A DNA stretch of 64,000 nt from Spirosoma sp. SC4-14 (GTDB lineage: Bacteria; Bacteroidota; Bacteroidia; Cytophagales; Spirosomataceae). Below the pieces are notes generated by a model. That model worked only from the letters and a program-made list of their open reading frames with translations, ran no database searches and was not told the origin of the DNA. Location of the stretch: assembly GCF_037201965.1 (NCBI RefSeq), contig NZ_CP147518.1, forward strand, positions 991,001 through 1,055,000, written 5' to 3'. Positions 33,865-43,500 of the stretch are shown here, piece after piece. The first letter of the stretch is position 1. Each line of letters begins with the position of its first letter. Both the position numbers and the translations under genes were made by a program.

Positions 33865-34083
33865 TTAATGCATTTGCCAGCGACTGCTGCGCCACCATTT
33901 GCGAACGTAATGGCCCAGCCAGAGCCAAAAACCAGAAAGAATAACTGCCGGAAGAATAACAAACCTGACGGCAAAGGCCGGTTGGGGCAACGATGCCACG
34001 GGACCATAGATATAGCCAAGGATGGGAACGCTTGCCAGAATATGAAACCAGCGAATGATTTTTCGTTCGGTGGAGGCTTTCAT
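33865..34083 (-). CDS. Small membrane protein, two helices
   Basis: A 72-residue protein of unknown function. Two hydrophobic segments lie at about 12-30 and 38-56, with a basic C-terminal tail. It starts 11 bp after the stop of the LytTR response regulator and ends 30 bp before SUI1, which makes it a probable member of the same transcript rather than a chance frame. Confidence 0.7.
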   Translation of the reverse strand: MKASTERKIIRWFHILASVPILGYIYGPVASLPQPAFAVRFVILPAVILSGFWLWLGHYVRKWWRSSRWQMH

Positions 34084-34094
34084 AGCATTGACGG

Positions 34095-34877
34095 TTAAAG
34101 TTCGAGCAGTTGTCGGATCGCTTCGCCGTATGTGCTGCCTGAGGTTAGTTTGGTGCCTTTTTTATCGTTCAATGCCAGCATAAATTTGCCATCGAAGTGC
34201 TTATGGACTTCCGCTATTTTGTGACGATTGACCATTACTGACCGGCTCACACGAATGAACATATCGGGGAGTTTTTCGTTGAGCGTTGTCAGCGTATAAG
34301 TCGTCAGAAACTTTTGCCCATCCATTGTCGCCAGAAAGACATACTTGTCTTCGGCTTCGAAGTAAGCAATGTCGGAGAGCGGAATCAGAATGATTTTTTC
34401 GCCAGTTTTCACCGAAATGGAGTAAATTTCTTTCTTTGGCTGCATCTGAGCCAGCAACCGCATCAGGTTGTCGGACATTGGGCTACTGGCCATTTTGGCC
34501 AGATCGTTTCGTTCCACTACTGCCTGAATTTTTTTGGCTGTACGAGCCAATCGATCGGCTTCAACAGGTTTGAGCAGATAGTCGACAGAGTTTTCTTCGA
34601 ACGCCCGGATAGCGTATTGGTCGAAAGCCGTAGCAAACACAACCATAGGCATTGCCGTTAGTCGCGAGAGCATTTCAAAACCGTTGAGTAGTGGCATTTC
34701 AATATCGAGAAAAATTACGTCGGGGCGTTCCGCTTCAATTAGCGTTAAGCCTTCAGCGCCATTCGAGGCATCGCCCATCACCTCGAATATATCGCGGTGT
34801 TTGGTTAATAATCGACGCAACCGGCTGATTGCCAGTGGTTCGTCGTCGACAAGTATAGTTCTTAACGGAAGAGTCAT
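34095..34877 (-). CDS. LytTR-family response regulator
   Basis: A 260-residue DNA-binding response regulator. The receiver domain (1-120) has the acidic pair DDEP at 11-14, the phosphoacceptor Asp58 in VIFLDIEMP and the conserved Lys in YLLKPVEADRL. The LytTR DNA-binding domain covers about 150-258 (SDIAYFEAEDKYVFL, FIRVSRSVMVNRHKIAEV). It begins 5 bp after the stop of the pentapeptide histidine kinase, its evident partner. Confidence 0.94.
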   Translation of the reverse strand: MTLPLRTILVDDEPLAISRLRRLLTKHRDIFEVMGDASNGAEGLTLIEAERPDVIFLDIEMPLLNGFEMLSRLTAMPMVVFATAFDQYAIRAFEENSVDYLLKPVEADRLARTAKKIQAVVERNDLAKMASSPMSDNLMRLLAQMQPKKEIYSISVKTGEKIILIPLSDIAYFEAEDKYVFLATMDGQKFLTTYTLTTLNEKLPDMFIRVSRSVMVNRHKIAEVHKHFDGKFMLALNDKKGTKLTSGSTYGEAIRQLLEL

Positions 34878-34882
34878 CAGTA

Positions 34883-36367
34883 TTAAAGTTGAGCGTCGGT
34901 ACTGGAGTTCATAACAGGGTGCTCGTGGCGCACCCGTGCGATCCGAATAGAGAGTAAAACCTGTTTTAAGGGCCAGTTTTGTAATTCAACCCGTGCATCG
35001 TCGCCATAGAGGAGCTTGAGTTTATCCTGAATACTACGCAGGCCATAGCCACCTTCCATATCGTCGGGGAAAGCGGGGCCGTTGTCGTGGACACACAGGT
35101 GCAACTCTCCATTTTTCTCATAAATACGAACGTCGATCCGGCCCGAATCGGCCCGTTTGGCAATGCCGTGTTTTATAGCATTTTCGACAATGGGTTGTAA
35201 CAGAAACTGAGGGAGCCGTAGTTCGTTTAGCGACTCGTCAGACACGTCAACGCTAAACGTTAGTCGACTCCCGAAGCGCACTTGCTCGACCTGAAGATAC
35301 GTTCGGACCATTTCGAGTTCATCAGCCAGGGTCGAAAATAATTCACCCGTTCGGCCCGTCGAATACCGGAATAATTTCGACAGCAGCAAGGTCATTTCTT
35401 CGGCCTGATCGGGGTTTTCGTGAACCAGGCTGGCAATACTGTTGAGGGCATTGTAGAGAAAATGCGGATTTATTTTGGCCTGTAATGCATCGAGTTCGGC
35501 ACGAGTTTTCAACTTTTCGAGATTGAGTAGCTGAATTTCCTGTTCAGAAAGTTTGCGGGTTAGTTGGCGACCCTGTTGCAAAACATATAGGAAAATATTG
35601 GAAATCAGAAGGTTGCCCATTACATAAATATACCAGGGAGCCGTTTGCTCAATACCGGTTGGCCGTTTTACTAATTCGTCGATGTAGGGTTTACCCATTA
35701 AATAATAGAGCCCCATATTAACAACGCCAAAGCTAATGATGACCGCCAGGCTAAGAATAATATGCCGATGCCAGATAACCCGAAACTGTTGGGTGAGCCA
35801 GCCTAACAGTGTCCATGTCAGTAGAAAAACAACGGCGCCGTCGGTCATATTCTGCACAATCAGAAACCGGTATAGCCCGGCGGATATGGGGTCTTTGGCG
35901 GTAAAGATCAGGTTAGTAAAATAAATGACAGCGTTGCTTCCATAGATGAGCAGAGCGCCCAGAAACATACCGATCAAAAGACCCCAGCCTGGTTTGTTGA
36001 GCAGGGTGGTTAAGGTAATAGGCTCTGGTTTGACTTTTTCGGGGACGTATTTACTACGGCCTGCAAAATTGAAGGTTGCCCCTTCTACATTGGCTCCGGT
36101 TAAGTTTACATCTACCAGACCACAAAAGCTCAGATTGGCTTCGTAGAGATCGGCATCAGTGAAATCGGCCCCGTTAAGTTCCGAAAAGCTCAGATTGGCC
36201 TGACGCAGAATAGCACCCCTGAAGTTGGCTCTGCTCAGGTTCGAAAAGCGGAGGTCGGCCTGGGTAAGGTCGAGGCCGCTGAAATCGAAATCGGATAACT
36301 CGGATGCCCGCATATTGAGCCTCCGACCGTTTTTGCCAATGGTGCCGATTAATTGTTCACGAGTCAT
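34883..36367 (-). CDS. LytS-type sensor histidine kinase with N-terminal pentapeptide repeats
   Basis: A 494-residue membrane kinase. Residues 20-102 are pentapeptide repeats with the A(D/N)LxF pattern (e.g. GLDLTQADLRFSNLSRANF), which should form a right-handed beta-helix in the cytoplasm. Four hydrophobic segments follow at about 126-150, 165-190, 203-223 and 245-265. The His_kinase domain has His302 in INPHFLYNALNS, and the HATPase has ENAIKHG and DNGPAFPDDMEGGYGLRSI. This is the LytS/YehU architecture apart from the repeat domain. It is co-transcribed with the LytTR regulator. Confidence 0.92.
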   Translation of the reverse strand: MTREQLIGTIGKNGRRLNMRASELSDFDFSGLDLTQADLRFSNLSRANFRGAILRQANLSFSELNGADFTDADLYEANLSFCGLVDVNLTGANVEGATFNFAGRSKYVPEKVKPEPITLTTLLNKPGWGLLIGMFLGALLIYGSNAVIYFTNLIFTAKDPISAGLYRFLIVQNMTDGAVVFLLTWTLLGWLTQQFRVIWHRHIILSLAVIISFGVVNMGLYYLMGKPYIDELVKRPTGIEQTAPWYIYVMGNLLISNIFLYVLQQGRQLTRKLSEQEIQLLNLEKLKTRAELDALQAKINPHFLYNALNSIASLVHENPDQAEEMTLLLSKLFRYSTGRTGELFSTLADELEMVRTYLQVEQVRFGSRLTFSVDVSDESLNELRLPQFLLQPIVENAIKHGIAKRADSGRIDVRIYEKNGELHLCVHDNGPAFPDDMEGGYGLRSIQDKLKLLYGDDARVELQNWPLKQVLLSIRIARVRHEHPVMNSSTDAQL

Positions 36368-36439
36368 TTAGGTTCGATTTTTCGGGTTGCAGTTTTCAGC
36401 GAGGTGGGTTTTCAACTGAAAAACAATCGTCAGCAAAGG

Positions 36440-37090
36440 CTATTTACACTTGGCTAGCAGGGGCTCAATTTGCTTCTGCCCCCACATTGGCGACAGATTG
36501 GTGGCGGGTTTAAAACTAGCAAATTTTTCGCTGGCCTGTTTCAATACCGGGCAGGCTGCATCGGGCCCACCGCCAAACTGCGCCGGTGTGTACATAAGCG
36601 ATGAGCCTTCCAGTACAAATGCGCGGGGATTATTGGGGTTTAAGCTTTTGGCCTTGGCCAGCCCCGCCTGAAAAAGCGGGCCATATTGTTGCCAGCGGTT
36701 CATGGGATCGACCACCATGCGAGCCTGTGCAATGTATGCTTTCAAAACCGCTAGTTCGTCGTTTTCGGGAGCGAGAGCTTCTGCCGCTTTCAGATTAACA
36801 TCGGCCTGATCGAGGTATTTATCTTTCTCGGTTTCGTCTTTGCCCATAAAACCCAGATAAACGTAATTTAATCCTGCATAATAGTAGGGTAACCACTCTT
36901 TCGGGTCTGTGCCAGCAATGCGTTCAAACTGATTGGCAGATGCCAGAATATCGGCAGGTGTCGATTTTTCGTTGTGTGTCTGCATCGTACTAATGGCTTG
37001 ATTCATAGATTGTTTATACTGTTCCGACTGTGCCCATACCGGGCAACTGGCCAATAAAGCAACAATAATTAGGATGATGATTGTTTTCAT
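36440..37090 (-). CDS. Exported TPR-like protein
   Basis: A 216-residue protein with a signal peptide (MKTIIILIIVALLASCPVWA, cut before Q21). The mature part is helical and has tetratricopeptide-like helix pairs (PADILASANQFERIAGTDP, AEALAPENDELAVLKAYIAQA, AKAKSLNPNNPRAFVLEG). It probably works in the periplasm as a binding scaffold. Similar short exported proteins occur in Bacteroidota without known function. A SnoaL-like gene lies 22 bp upstream on the same strand. Confidence 0.8.
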   Translation of the reverse strand: MKTIIILIIVALLASCPVWAQSEQYKQSMNQAISTMQTHNEKSTPADILASANQFERIAGTDPKEWLPYYYAGLNYVYLGFMGKDETEKDKYLDQADVNLKAAEALAPENDELAVLKAYIAQARMVVDPMNRWQQYGPLFQAGLAKAKSLNPNNPRAFVLEGSSLMYTPAQFGGGPDAACPVLKQASEKFASFKPATNLSPMWGQKQIEPLLAKCK

Positions 37091-37112
37091 GGTTTGTCTG
37101 GTTTTGGGATAA

Positions 37113-37592
37113 TTATTTTTTGCTAAAACTCATCAATAAGCGCTGGAGAAAGTCCGGTTGCTGAACACGGCAATTGTGAAAAGCACGAATTTTCCAGTAG
37201 CCGTTTGTTTTAACCAGGACCATCGTCTGGATCGAGAGCCGATCTGGTGGCGGTTTCTTCTGAAACCGTAGTTGAATGGTGCCTGTTGAGTGTGTGAGGG
37301 CGATGGTTGGACTCAGGAATGTTATGGTTGCCAACCCCGGGCCTGTGTGCATCGTTGAGCCTTTGAGCGCCCAGGCATTGAACAGATCATGATGAATCTG
37401 TTCGTTTTGTTGCCGGCCTTTTATGTGCTGTCCCGCAAAGGTGACATAGTCGCAATCGTCCGTAAAGAAGCTGCCAAATTTACTGGCATCGCCCGCATTC
37501 CAGGCATCGGCCAGTTGATCGAATATGTGCCGAATTGCAGCCTCGTCAGTAGCGATAAAAACGGATTTACTTGCTGTTCTGCCAGATTCCAT
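37113..37592 (-). CDS. SnoaL-like/DUF4440 protein (NTF2 fold)
   Basis: A 159-residue protein of the NTF2-like superfamily. It has the usual start AIRHIFDQLADAWNAGDASKFGSFFTDDC, where the helix precedes the first strand, then FAGQHIKGRQQ and a terminal strand block VLVKTNGYWKIRAFHN. Family members include polyketide cyclases, SgcJ-like proteins and binding proteins, so function cannot be given. No signal peptide is seen. Confidence 0.85.
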   Translation of the reverse strand: MESGRTASKSVFIATDEAAIRHIFDQLADAWNAGDASKFGSFFTDDCDYVTFAGQHIKGRQQNEQIHHDLFNAWALKGSTMHTGPGLATITFLSPTIALTHSTGTIQLRFQKKPPPDRLSIQTMVLVKTNGYWKIRAFHNCRVQQPDFLQRLLMSFSKK

Positions 37593-37922
37593 AGGGTGAG
37601 CGATTAGCTGTTTTTTACAATTCGTTGATAAGCTATAGTCATGCGTTGTTTGTAGCGTACGTTAGGTGATTGCTATGGGCATCAGTATGTTTTGCTCGGA
37701 GCCGATAGTTAGGAAAGTAGAAGTGCAAAAAGTATGTAAATTAGCTTCATAAGAGTGCGGTAACGGATCGGATGGCTCAAAACTACCGCACTCAATCCCC
37801 AACAACTCATTTTTTCCGACGAACTCAGAAAAGCAGGGAGTGAAATCCGGTAGGATAAGGATAAATTTGACTTAACATTTATTAATTTTCAGTGTTACTG
37901 CTGTAGGAAAACGCGCGCACCA
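37593..37922. other. 330-bp intergenic region with a 10-bp inverted repeat
   Basis: Lies between two divergently oriented genes. GAGTGCGGTA (37753-37762) and TACCGCACTC (37784-37793) form a hairpin with a 21-base loop. No T-tract follows. I see no gene, tRNA or other RNA in the rest. Confidence 0.6.
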
Positions 37923-38474
37923 TTGACCACTACTTTGATCACATTTCAACTTTCTATTGGTCGGCTTCGCCCCTGGCGCGAGGGCGACGAGGATTCGTTA
38001 TCTCAACATGCCAGCAATCGGCGCATTTGGAATAATGTTCGGGATTTTTTTCCGTACCCCTACACTCCTCGCGATGCTCATTCGTGGGTTCGCTCCAATA
38101 AATCGTATCAACAGCCTAATAATCTGGCCATTGAGATAGATGGTCAGGCCGTTGGTAATATTGGTTTTACGGTGAAAGATGATATTTATCGCTATAATGC
38201 CGAAATCGGTTATTGGCTGAGCGAAGAATATTGGGGACGTGGTGTTATGAGCGAAGCCGTTCCAATTATGACCGACTATATTTTTACAAATTTTCAGGTG
38301 AACCGGATTTTTGCCTGTGTGCTCGAAGGCAACATTGGCTCAATGCGCGTTCTGGAATCCTCGGGCTATCGGCACGAAGCGATACACCGGAAAGCGGCTG
38401 TTAAGAATAACCAGTATCTGGACGAGCATATTTTTGCCATGCTTCGCTCCGAATTTCGGCAGATGAATGCCTAA
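37923..38474 (+). CDS. GNAT family N-acetyltransferase (RimJ/RimL-like)
   Basis: A 183-residue acetyltransferase. It begins near LSIGRLRPWREGDEDSLSQH, has GNIGFTVKDDIYRYNAEIGYW in the strand pair and the acetyl-CoA site GYWLSEEYWGRGVMSEAV, then CVLEGNIGSMRVLESSGYRHEA, which matches the RimJ/RimL branch. No ATG is available near the conserved start; TTG 37923 is the likely initiator. It may acetylate protein N-termini or small molecules. Confidence 0.88.
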   Translation: MTTTLITFQLSIGRLRPWREGDEDSLSQHASNRRIWNNVRDFFPYPYTPRDAHSWVRSNKSYQQPNNLAIEIDGQAVGNIGFTVKDDIYRYNAEIGYWLSEEYWGRGVMSEAVPIMTDYIFTNFQVNRIFACVLEGNIGSMRVLESSGYRHEAIHRKAAVKNNQYLDEHIFAMLRSEFRQMNA

Positions 38475-38622
38475 GCAAGGTGCCAACTTATTCCGGAAGA
38501 AGACTATTGCTAACTCAGAAGTTTAGAGTTTGCTAAGTACGAATCGCCTGCATCAATTTGATTATGCCTCTAAATTGTGGTTATTTTGCCGATATTATTA
38601 CCGCTTCGGCGGACCAAGCTTC

Positions 38623-39336
38623 ATGCCGAAGATAGTAATTGCTATAGACGGATATTCTAGTTGCGGGAAAAGTACAACCGCAAAAGCTGTAGCCGCCAAA
38701 ATGGGCTATGGTTATATTGACACCGGTGCCATGTATCGCGCCGTAACCCTGTTTTTTATTCAGGAGCGAATCGCATTTACTAATCAGAAAGAGGTAGAAT
38801 TGGCCCTCGAACGAATCCACATTACATTCAATTACAGTAATCAGACGGGCAAAAATCAAACTTGCCTGAATGGTTTAAATGTTGAGGATGAGATTCGTAC
38901 CATGCATATTTCGAACCTGGTCAGTGAGGTTAGCGCCATTCCGGAAGTACGCTGGGCAATGGTAGCGCAGCAACAGAAAATGGGACGCCGACGTGGCGTT
39001 GTTATGGATGGCCGGGATATTGGCACAACTGTATTTCCGGATGCGGAGGTAAAAGTATTTATGACAGCCGAAACGTACATCCGGGCGCAACGCCGTCAAC
39101 AGGAGCTTCTCGCAAAAGGCGAGCTGGTCAATATGGATGAGATTATAAAAAATATCGAGAAACGTGATCTGATCGATACAACTCGTTCCGAAAGTCCTTT
39201 GGTAAAAGCCGCTGATGCTACTCTGCTCGATACATCGCACATGACCATCGAAGAGCAGGTCGATTGGGTGATCGAACTGGCCGACCGTCGCCTGGCCGAA
39301 TTGCACCGCAAAAAGAGCCGGAAAGTAATTCAGTAA
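38623..39336 (+). CDS. cmk: Cytidylate kinase
   Basis: A 237-residue (d)CMP kinase. The P-loop is GYSSCGKSTTAKAVA (residues 9-23), followed by YIDTGAMYRAVTL, the CMP-binding region, VMDGRDIGTTVFPDAEVKVFM and the LID-like KRDLIDTTRSESPL. It makes CDP and dCDP for nucleotide supply. The ATG at 38623 gives the normal family N-terminus; the 31 codons before it are not family-like. Confidence 0.95.
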   Translation: MPKIVIAIDGYSSCGKSTTAKAVAAKMGYGYIDTGAMYRAVTLFFIQERIAFTNQKEVELALERIHITFNYSNQTGKNQTCLNGLNVEDEIRTMHISNLVSEVSAIPEVRWAMVAQQQKMGRRRGVVMDGRDIGTTVFPDAEVKVFMTAETYIRAQRRQQELLAKGELVNMDEIIKNIEKRDLIDTTRSESPLVKAADATLLDTSHMTIEEQVDWVIELADRRLAELHRKKSRKVIQ

Positions 39337-39412
39337 GTCCATTACATTTGTTGCTGCAACCGTGTGCGGTACTACGGCTCGTACATGCTAGGCTACCTAA
39401 AAATTTTCTTGA

Positions 39413-40468
39413 ATGACTGCTGATTTTCTGATAATCGGTCAGGGAGTTGCCGGATCGGTGTTGGCCTGGATTCTGGATCAGCGCGGCTGCTCAGTGCTGT
39501 TGGCCGATGACCCCGCATTACCATCGGCTTCGTCGGTTGCCGCCGGCATTGTAAATCCACTTACCGGCCGTAAACTCGTCCAGACCTGGAAAGCCGATGA
39601 ACTATTCCCCTTTCTCCATCAATTTTATGTTGATATTGAGCAGAAACTGGGCGTTCGGTTCTTTTATCCTAAGAATATTTACCGTCCGTTTCGATCTGAG
39701 GCTGAAAAAAATGATTATCTGGCAATCACGACTACGCCTGAAATACTGCCTTATGTAAGTCATGGTGTTGATAATCAGCTATATAGTGCCTATATAAACA
39801 ACCCCTATGGTGGCCTTGAAGTTAGGCAGGCTGGTTGGCTGGATTTAAATGAGTTTGTTCGAATTATAAAAGGATATTTTATTCGTAAAAGTCAATATTT
39901 TGAAGGGAGTGTTTCATATAATGATTTAATAATTAGGGATAAAGATATTTTGTGGAAAGATATTTCTATTGGAAATGTTATATTCTGCGATGGGGTTCAG
40001 GGGCGCGAGAATCCGTTATTTAACTGGCTTCCTTACAATCCTGTGAAAGGACAAATTCTGACGGCCGTTGTTGAAAATTATCCTATTAAGACTATAGTAA
40101 ATCAAGGTGTATTTATTTTACCAATACGGGATGGGCTGCTGCGTGTAGGCGCTACGTATTCCTGGCACGACCTGGACTGGCAAACAACTGACGACGGTCG
40201 TTCGTTTTTAGAGTCGAAGGTTCAGGCTCTTCTAAAAATTCCGTATCAAATTGTAGGGCAGCATGCCGGTATTCGCCCATCCACAAAAGACCGTCGGCCT
40301 TTTGTAGGTATGCACCCTAATTACCCTTCAATAGGGATTTTTGGCGGCTTAGGAACCAAAGGTGTTTCGCTGGCTCCCTATCTGGCCGAACAATTTGCCC
40401 GTTATTTATTAGACGGCGAAGAAATTGAGCCAGAAGCGAATATTAGCCGATATGTTTCGTTATTATAG
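39413..40468 (+). CDS. FAD-dependent oxidoreductase (DAO-like)
   Basis: A 351-residue flavoprotein of the D-amino-acid oxidase/glycine oxidase superfamily. The dinucleotide-binding motif is FLIIGQGVAGSVLAWILDQRG (residues 4-24), and the C-terminal FAD contact is GIFGGLGTKGVSLAP. The substrate-domain centre (about 39840-40130) is clearly AT-rich compared with the ends and the neighbours. The substrate is unknown. It is upstream of the large propeller-barrel protein, with a 97-bp gap. Confidence 0.85.
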   Translation: MTADFLIIGQGVAGSVLAWILDQRGCSVLLADDPALPSASSVAAGIVNPLTGRKLVQTWKADELFPFLHQFYVDIEQKLGVRFFYPKNIYRPFRSEAEKNDYLAITTTPEILPYVSHGVDNQLYSAYINNPYGGLEVRQAGWLDLNEFVRIIKGYFIRKSQYFEGSVSYNDLIIRDKDILWKDISIGNVIFCDGVQGRENPLFNWLPYNPVKGQILTAVVENYPIKTIVNQGVFILPIRDGLLRVGATYSWHDLDWQTTDDGRSFLESKVQALLKIPYQIVGQHAGIRPSTKDRRPFVGMHPNYPSIGIFGGLGTKGVSLAPYLAEQFARYLLDGEEIEPEANISRYVSLL

Positions 40469-40565
40469 CGTTAATCTGGACGTTGCCGATTACGTATTGG
40501 ATTTTAGACTTTTGGGGCTATTTTCCAGTGTCATTTTATCGGACGTCAAATGTTGTTTTGATCGT

Positions 40566-43500
40566 ATGCGAAATCAATACATTCTGCTGGTAGGGCTGTG
40601 GCTGGGAATTTTGAGCATGGCCTCTGCACAAAACTATCCGGCACTGGAGCGTTTCGGAAAAAATCGGATTCAATACCGCACCTTCGACTGGAAAATTATC
40701 CGTACCTCGAACTTTGAAATTTATTACTATCAGGATGGCACCCAGATCGCAAACCTGACTGCGCAATATGCCGAGTCGGAGTTCGATCGTATTACGGAGT
40801 TGTTAGGTTACACGCCCTATAACCGGGTCAAAATCTTCTTATTTAACTCACCGTCAGAACTGGCCCAGAGCAATATTGGTCTGAATACGCAGGGCGGGCT
40901 GAACCGACGCGAACAGGATTTGTCGAAATCGCGTCTGGAGTTGGCATTCACCGGCGATCAGATCAGCTTCCGGCGCCAGATCGTTCATGATGTGTCGATG
41001 CTGTTTGTCTATGACATGCTTTATGGCGGTAGTTTAAAAGATGCACTTCAGAGCTCGCTGTTATTAACGCTGCCCGATTGGTTCATGCCCGGTATTGCCT
41101 CTTACATTGCTGAAGGGAATAGCGTTGAACTTGACGACTATATGCGGGATATTTCATTGAATCGACCCGTTAAAAAGCCGTCGCTATTGAGTGGGAGAGA
41201 AGCTGAGCGGGTAGGGCATTCGATCTGGAACTATATCGTGCAGAAATATGGGCGTGATAATGTGTCGAACATTCTGAATCTGACCCGTATTATTCGCAAT
41301 GAACAAAGTAGCATCTCCAGCACATTGGGAGTCCCCTACACTCGTTTCCTGCGTGAATGGCGTGATTATTATGCTGGTATGGCAAATACCGTAGCACAGT
41401 CATACCGAGCAGGAAGTGATGACTTTCAAATTAAAGTAAACTCAACCGACGACGAAGTTCTTTTGACTAGTCTGAAATTAAGTCCTGACAAACAATACAT
41501 TGCCTATGCTACATTACACGATGGTAAATATCGGGTAGAAGTAGTGAACACATCGAACCGTAAGAAAACAATCGTATTGCAGGGAGGATATCGCCTTGAT
41601 GGGCAGGTAGCGCGTACCAGCACCCCACTGGTAGCCTGGCAACGAGGGAATAATCTGCTTATCATTACCGATGAGCTGGGAAAAACAAATCTGTATCAGT
41701 TTAGCGATTTCGAAAAACGACCGAAACGGCAATTCAAGCGGCAGATAAATGGACTCACTCAGGTGATTGCTGCCGATGCTTCGGACGATGGTGGTAGTCT
41801 GATTCTGAGTGCCGATCGGCGTGGTCAAAACGACTTATTTTTATATAGCATCAATCGAGGTTCGTATCAGCAATTGACAAACGATCTATACGACGATCTG
41901 GATCCACAATTTATTGGTCGTACGGCGCGGCAGGTCGTATTTAGTTCGAACAGAAAGCTCGATACGCTGGGTGTCGACAAAGGGTCATATAAGGCCATTT
42001 CTGACCGATTGAGCCTTTTCATGCATGAAGGGGGTGCCCGCGACTTATCGCTGGTTCGATTTACTGATTCGCTTTCTCACGCTGTTCAACCCATTCCGGC
42101 CAGTGAAACAGTAGTCTATTTTCTGAACGATGTCAATGGTATTCAAAACCTGTATCGACTCAATACAGAGTCGGGGGCAACAGCTCAGGTAACAGCATTT
42201 CCGCAAAATATCCGTTTATATGACTTGAATCCGGCCAATGGCGGGTTCGTTTATAGTAGCTTCAAGGATGGCGAAGAATACATAGGGTTCAGATCGCAGT
42301 TAAATCTAAATCAGACCGTTAATGCCCAGCCTACGCCACGCAGCCTGAGTTTAGGTGCTGGAAACGCTAAAGTTCAGGGTATAGCCGGGCGCACAGGAGC
42401 CGCAAAACCGGATACAACCGGAAAACCCAGTGTTGCTAAAACCGATACCGTGGCCGCAAAACAAGCGGAAACGGTGGTTCGCAAGGATTCGGTGAGTCAA
42501 ATGGCGCTGGAGCCAGGTGAAGTAGACACGGACAACTATCAGTTTGATCCTGATGTTCTGAAAGCTACCGAATACCGACAGCGTCGTTCGATAACTGGTG
42601 GTGTGCCTACATTAACGACTACTTTACCACGCAACCGGCGCCGGGAGAACATAACCATCAGAGGGCCTTTTACTTATAAAGGTATGTTTACGGTCAATGA
42701 TGCCAACTCAAACTGGCGTATTGACCCAATTTCGGCCAAAGGGTTTGGGTATTCCCAGGATGTTACCTTAACTGACTTGCTCGAAAACCATGTTCTTCGC
42801 GCTGGATTGTTCATTACAACGACGCTGCGCAACAGCGATTTGTTTGCCGAATACACAAACTTAACGCATCGGATTGACTTTGGTGCTCGGGTAGACCGGA
42901 GCACCCTGTTTGTCGATAATAGCGGATTAAGCCAAAAATATCGCTACAACCGCGTTGCTGTTTCGGCCTCTTATCCGATTTCGGTAAATAGCCGCTTCAC
43001 GGTTTCGCCATTCTATGCCATTACCCGGTTGATCGATTTCTCATCATTTAGTGAACCTGACCGTGTATCGGACTATGCCGGAGTGCGGGGAGAGTTTGTG
43101 TTCGATAATACTAAGGTCAATGGAATGAATATGGCAATCGGCACCAAAATGAAAATCAAATTCGAAGAATATGCCGGATTGCGGTCATCGGCCGAAAGCT
43201 TCAGACGATTGTCAATTGATTTACGGCATTATCAGAAAATTCATCGCGATCTGGTATTAGCTACGCGTTTCTCGTTCAGTCAGTCGGGTGGCCCCGCGCC
43301 TAAGCAGAGCACGTTAGGTGGTATGGATAACTGGATTGGTGCCAATTCGTCGATAAAAGAACAGGTTGCCTCGAACCCATTGCTGGTTCCGAATCCGATA
43401 CCTGCCGAAATCCCGTACGATTACCGGAATGTTTTCTTCCTTGATTTTGCTGCCCCTTTGCGTGGTTTTCGGCAGGGTAAGCTAACCGGTACCAGCCATA

